Shown here one piece after another: positions 61,321-64,000 of a stretch of DNA of 64,000 nucleotides. Position 1 is the stretch's first letter; each line of letters opens with the position of its first letter. The translations under genes and the position numbers were made by a program. The notes below the pieces were generated by a model. It had not been told where the DNA came from. It did not search any database and worked only from the letters and a program-made list of their open reading frames with translations. The stretch comes from Acidobacteriaceae bacterium (lineage in GTDB: Bacteria > Acidobacteriota > Terriglobia > Terriglobales > Acidobacteriaceae), in NCBI GenBank assembly GCA_003151335.1, contig PLXE01000088.1, forward strand, positions 1-64,000, read 5' to 3'.

Positions 61321-62472
61321 GTGTCCCCGCTGCTTGAGGTCCGCAATCTTACCGTCGAATTCGTCACTACTCAGGGAAACGTGACCGCCGTCCGCGATGT
61401 GAGCTTTCAGATTGCGCCGGGCGAGGTGCTGGGACTGGTGGGGGAGTCGGGCTCAGGGAAGTCGGTCAGCGCGCTGGCCATCTTGCGCCTGCTGCCGCCA
61501 CAAGCGCGAATTCACGGCAACATTCAATTTCGCGGAGAAGACCTGCTCACCAGGCCGGAGCCGGAGATGCGACACATCCGCGGCGCCGGCATCAGCATGA
61601 TTTTCCAGGAACCGATGACCGCGCTCAATCCGGTGATGCGCGTGGGCGATCAGATTGCCGAGGCCGTGCTGGCACACGCGGGATCCGCAGCGGGAAGCAA
61701 AGAGCTCAAACAAAAGCAGATCCCTCGCGGACTGAAGTCCGCTCGTGATGACAAAAATATAGGGCTTAACGGCGCGCCTGAAGGCGCGCCCCTTCAAAAC
61801 GAGCTTGACGCGGGCCTGAAGGCCCGCTTTACCCGAACGCCGAACTCTCCTCATGAGAAAGTCACCAAGGCCGAGGCCTGGCGGCTGGCAGTCGAGGCCT
61901 TGCGCACTGTCGCCATTGCCGACCCCGACCGGCGCGCGCGCGACTATCCCCATCAACTTTCCGGCGGCCAGCGCCAGCGCGTGATGATTGCCATGGCCGT
62001 GGTGAACCGGCCGTCGCTGCTGATTGCCGACGAGCCGACGACCGCGCTCGATGTCACCATCCAGGCGCAAGTGCTCGACCTGCTCAGCGAGCTGCGCGTG
62101 AAATTCTCCCTGGCCATGCTGTTCATCTCCCACGATCTTGCCGTCGTTTCGCAAGTGTCGCACCGCATCGGAGTGATGTACGCTGGCAGCCTGGTCGAAA
62201 TGGGAACGGCGCAGGAAGTTTTCTGTCGTCCGGCGCATCCCTACACCCGCGGGCTGTTACACTCTGTGCCGACGCTGCGCACCGAGCGCGGCCAACCACT
62301 CCAGACTATCGAGGGAACTGTGCCTGCCATAACGGGCCTGCCACCGGGCTGTGCCTTCGAGCCACGCTGCTCCTGGCGCATTGCCAGCTGCTCGATCGAA
62401 TTGCCGCCGCTGGTCGAAGTTGCGCCCGGCCATCTGGCCCGCTGTCCGGTTGTCTCCGCGGAGGTCCGCTGA
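61321..62472 (+). CDS. Oligopeptide/dipeptide ABC transporter ATPase with in-frame repeat insertion
   Basis: 383 residues. Walker A '[15 protein letters not shown]' at about 43-57, signature '[14 protein letters not shown]', Walker B '[12 protein letters not shown]' and the C-terminal oligopeptide-transporter Cys region '[15 protein letters not shown]' identify a DppD/OppD-type subunit. The family normally has about 325 residues; here about 57 extra residues (121-178) sit between '[11 protein letters not shown]' and '[13 protein letters not shown]'. They are encoded by a family A palindromic repeat (61712-61799) plus a second hairpin (61810-61827). The frame is kept. The start is GTG 61321 with AGGA upstream; this overlaps no other gene. 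Partner permeases are not in the window. Confidence 0.88.
   Translation: MSPLLEVRNLTVEFVTTQGNVTAVRDVSFQIAPGEVLGLVGESGSGKSVSALAILRLLPPQARIHGNIQFRGEDLLTRPEPEMRHIRGAGISMIFQEPMTALNPVMRVGDQIAEAVLAHAGSAAGSKELKQKQIPRGLKSARDDKNIGLNGAPEGAPLQNELDAGLKARFTRTPNSPHEKVTKAEAWRLAVEALRTVAIADPDRRARDYPHQLSGGQRQRVMIAMAVVNRPSLLIADEPTTALDVTIQAQVLDLLSELRVKFSLAMLFISHDLAVVSQVSHRIGVMYAGSLVEMGTAQEVFCRPAHPYTRGLLHSVPTLRTERGQPLQTIEGTVPAITGLPPGCAFEPRCSWRIASCSIELPPLVEVAPGHLARCPVVSAEVR
61712..61799 (-). repeat. Palindromic repeat, family A copy 3, inside an ABC ATPase gene
   Basis: Reversed copy of 57440-57530: on the minus strand it runs TTTTGAAGGGGCGCGCC hairpin, TTTTTGTCATCACGAGCGG hairpin and GAGGGATCTGCTTTTG. It is followed (plus strand) by another palindrome, GCGGGCCTGAAGGCCCGC, at 61810-61827. 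It is in frame and contains no stop codon on the gene's strand. Confidence 0.85.
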
Positions 62473-62475
62473 CCG

Positions 62476-63243
62476 ATGCGCCTTCTCGTGCTCAGCGACG
62501 TTCATGCCAACCTCGAAGCCATGGAAGCTTGCCTCGCCGCCGCTCCTGCGCACGATCGGGTCGTGAACCTGGGGGACGTGGTCGGCTACAACGCGTCGCC
62601 GAATGAAGTGTGCGAGCTGGTGCGCGCCATGGGCGGTCCGGTGGTGCGGGGCAATCATGATCGCGCCTGCACCGGGCTGACCGACCTGTCCGAGTTCAAC
62701 CTGGTGGCGGCCCTGTCGGCGCAGTGGACCCAAATCGCGCTGGTGCGCGGACATCAGAACTGGCTGCGGAGCTTGCCGCAGGGGCCGGTCCGCCTCGACG
62801 AATTACCCGAACTCGAGTTCGTGCACGGCTCCCCGCGCGATGAAGATGAGTACCTGTTAAACGCTTCCACCGCTAGCGCCAATTTCCGGGAGCCCGACCA
62901 TGCCGATGTCATGATGTTTGGGCACACCCATGTGCAGGGTGGCTTCGTATACCAGGAGGGCAAGACGCATTACTTCGCGCCTGGTTACGACACCATGGAG
63001 GGCGTTGCGGAGTTTACCCTCACGCTTACGCCGGGTGAGCGTTACCTCATTAATCCCGGCTCGGTCGGCCAGCCTCGCGATGGTGACTGGCGGGCGGCCT
63101 TCGCTCTCTATGAGAAGAACGGGAAGGCACCCGCGCGGGTTACCTTCTACCGCGTTCCTTACAACGTAAAGAAGGCGCAGGATAGGATTTTTGCGGCGTC
63201 ACTGCCTGAGCGACTGGCGCTGCGGTTAGCGACCGGACGATAG
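62476..63243 (+). CDS. Calcineurin-like metallophosphoesterase (YfcE/MJ0936-type)
   Basis: 255 residues. All metal-binding motifs are in place: 'LSDVHANLEAMEA' (start), 'NLGDVVGYNASP', 'RGNHDRA' and 'MFGHTHVQG', ending with 'INPGSVGQPRDG'. The family covers phosphodiesterases and protein phosphatases with a two-metal centre; the substrate cannot be told. ATG 62476 begins 3 bp after the ABC ATPase stop, so the two are likely co-transcribed and translated. Cytosolic. Confidence 0.93.
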   Translation: MRLLVLSDVHANLEAMEACLAAAPAHDRVVNLGDVVGYNASPNEVCELVRAMGGPVVRGNHDRACTGLTDLSEFNLVAALSAQWTQIALVRGHQNWLRSLPQGPVRLDELPELEFVHGSPRDEDEYLLNASTASANFREPDHADVMMFGHTHVQGGFVYQEGKTHYFAPGYDTMEGVAEFTLTLTPGERYLINPGSVGQPRDGDWRAAFALYEKNGKAPARVTFYRVPYNVKKAQDRIFAASLPERLALRLATGR

Positions 63244-63328
63244 TATCAAGCAAATCCGCCGCCAGAATGGGCTCCGCGATGGCAGGGCGGCTCACCGCAT
63301 CAAAAAGTTTTGGGATAAACTACAGGTC

Positions 63329-63976
63329 ATGCCCGTTCGCCCATTTCCCACGAAATCCCAGTATCGCTCGCAGGAGTTCGACGGCGGCGCAATTGATAGT
63401 TCGGACGAAGGCTACCTGGTCGCCTACATTGATGGCGGCGCCCGCGGCAATCCCGGCCCCGCGGGATATGGCGTTGTTATCGAGGACGAGATTGGCCGTC
63501 CCGTCGCCGAACTCAGCGAGTTTCTCGGCCGCCAGACCAACAATTACGCCGAATATTCAGGCCTGCTGGCCGTCCTCAACTACACCCGCGGGCACGGTTT
63601 CAAGGCCTTGAAGGTGGTCAGCGATTCCGAGCTGATGGTGAAGCAAATCAATGGCGAGTACAAAGTCAGCAATGCCACGCTGAAGGAGCTGCACGCCCGC
63701 GCGATGAAGATGATCGACCAGCTTGACTACTTCGAGATCAAGCACGTGCTGCGCGAAAAGAACCGCGACGCCGACCGCCTGGCGAACCTGGCCATGGACC
63801 GCGGCATCGCGAAAAGAGCGCCTGCGGTTAGCGCCACGGATGTCGGCGGGGTTGCGTCGGTGATACCCGAACTCAATGGCGTGGTGCGCAATGGCATAGT
63901 CGAATTCCTGGGGAATCCGCTCCCCGACGGGACTCTGGTCAAGGTCCGCGCTGCTTCACCTGCGGCAAGGAAATAG
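63329..63976 (+). CDS. RNase HI-family protein
   Basis: 215 residues. Core at about 30-160: 'AYIDGGARGNPGPAGYG' (first catalytic Asp), 'NYAEYSGLLAVL' (Glu), 'VSDSELMVKQINGEYKV' (Asp) and 'NRDADRLANLAM' (Asp), so all four acidic residues of RNase HI are present. It lies in the bacterial RnhA-like group lacking the basic handle of E. coli RNase HI. The extra N-terminal 30 residues and C-terminal about 55 residues are not recognised. It would cut RNA in RNA:DNA hybrids. Start ATG 63329. Confidence 0.9.
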   Translation: MPVRPFPTKSQYRSQEFDGGAIDSSDEGYLVAYIDGGARGNPGPAGYGVVIEDEIGRPVAELSEFLGRQTNNYAEYSGLLAVLNYTRGHGFKALKVVSDSELMVKQINGEYKVSNATLKELHARAMKMIDQLDYFEIKHVLREKNRDADRLANLAMDRGIAKRAPAVSATDVGGVASVIPELNGVVRNGIVEFLGNPLPDGTLVKVRAASPAARK

Positions 63977-64000
63977 TCATCTAGGCTGAAGCCTTGGCTT

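Noticed and set aside
1-64000. tRNA, rRNA and known riboswitches
   Set aside because: By eye I found no cloverleaf with conserved TTC-loop and acceptor end, no rRNA blocks and no riboswitch core; a covariance search would be needed to exclude small ones.

Overview
The window looks like a chromosomal stretch of an Acidobacteriota (Terriglobia-like) genome. This is inferred from gene style: a PEGA/TolB-like serine/threonine kinase, an Oar-like TonB receptor with an N-terminal carboxypeptidase-type domain, GloVer-repeat surface proteins, ArsA-like ATPase pairs, and very abundant families of small palindromic intergenic repeats. About 48 protein genes are supported. I found no rRNA, tRNA, CRISPR array, IS element or prophage.

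Layout. 0.2-9.6 kb: MFS transporter, secreted M3 metallopeptidase, an unknown protein, a divergent PhaR-type regulator/phasin pair followed by an alpha/beta hydrolase (a polyhydroxyalkanoate-granule cluster without a synthase here), an outer-membrane protein and a small helical protein. 9.8-18.0 kb: the sensor kinase, then a TetR regulator divergent from a secreted SnoaL-like protein and an RND efflux adaptor/pump pair, with a clear palindromic operator between them. 18.3-22.2 kb: an accessory patch with a pentapeptide-TIR fusion, an Apea-like HEPN protein and a small Cys/His protein. 22.3-29.6 kb: TonB receptor, class V aminotransferase and two large secreted proteins. 29.6-33.5 kb: a repeat-rich, gene-poor accessory stretch with a 15-bp minisatellite, a membrane-anchored repeat protein, two tiny proteins and a frameshifted DUF3800 gene.

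33.5-40.8 kb: an operon of two small paralogous proteins and two complementary-degenerate ArsA/Get3-like ATPases (the best candidate here for an undescribed system), then carbon starvation protein CstA, an Mrp/NBP35 ATPase and a small papain-like protein. 40.8-51.0 kb: a large FAD/Fe-S oxidoreductase, a large porin and a complete livKHMGF-type ABC operon; porin and liv operon each carry a perfect TGTGA-N6-TCACA site upstream and cstA carries a weaker one, suggesting a CRP/FNR-type carbon or nitrogen scavenging regulon. 51.5-58.5 kb: Spy-like chaperone, DHA2 efflux pump, B12-binding radical SAM protein, aldehyde dehydrogenase, and ribosomal proteins L21-L27. 58.9-64 kb: a small unknown protein, an unusual AP2 + PD-(D/E)XK + repeat homing-endonuclease-like protein, an oligopeptide-type ABC ATPase with an in-frame palindromic-repeat insertion, a phosphoesterase and an RNase HI-family protein.

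The intergenic repeats fall into at least five recognisable families; several copies sit between convergent genes, where they could also act as terminators.
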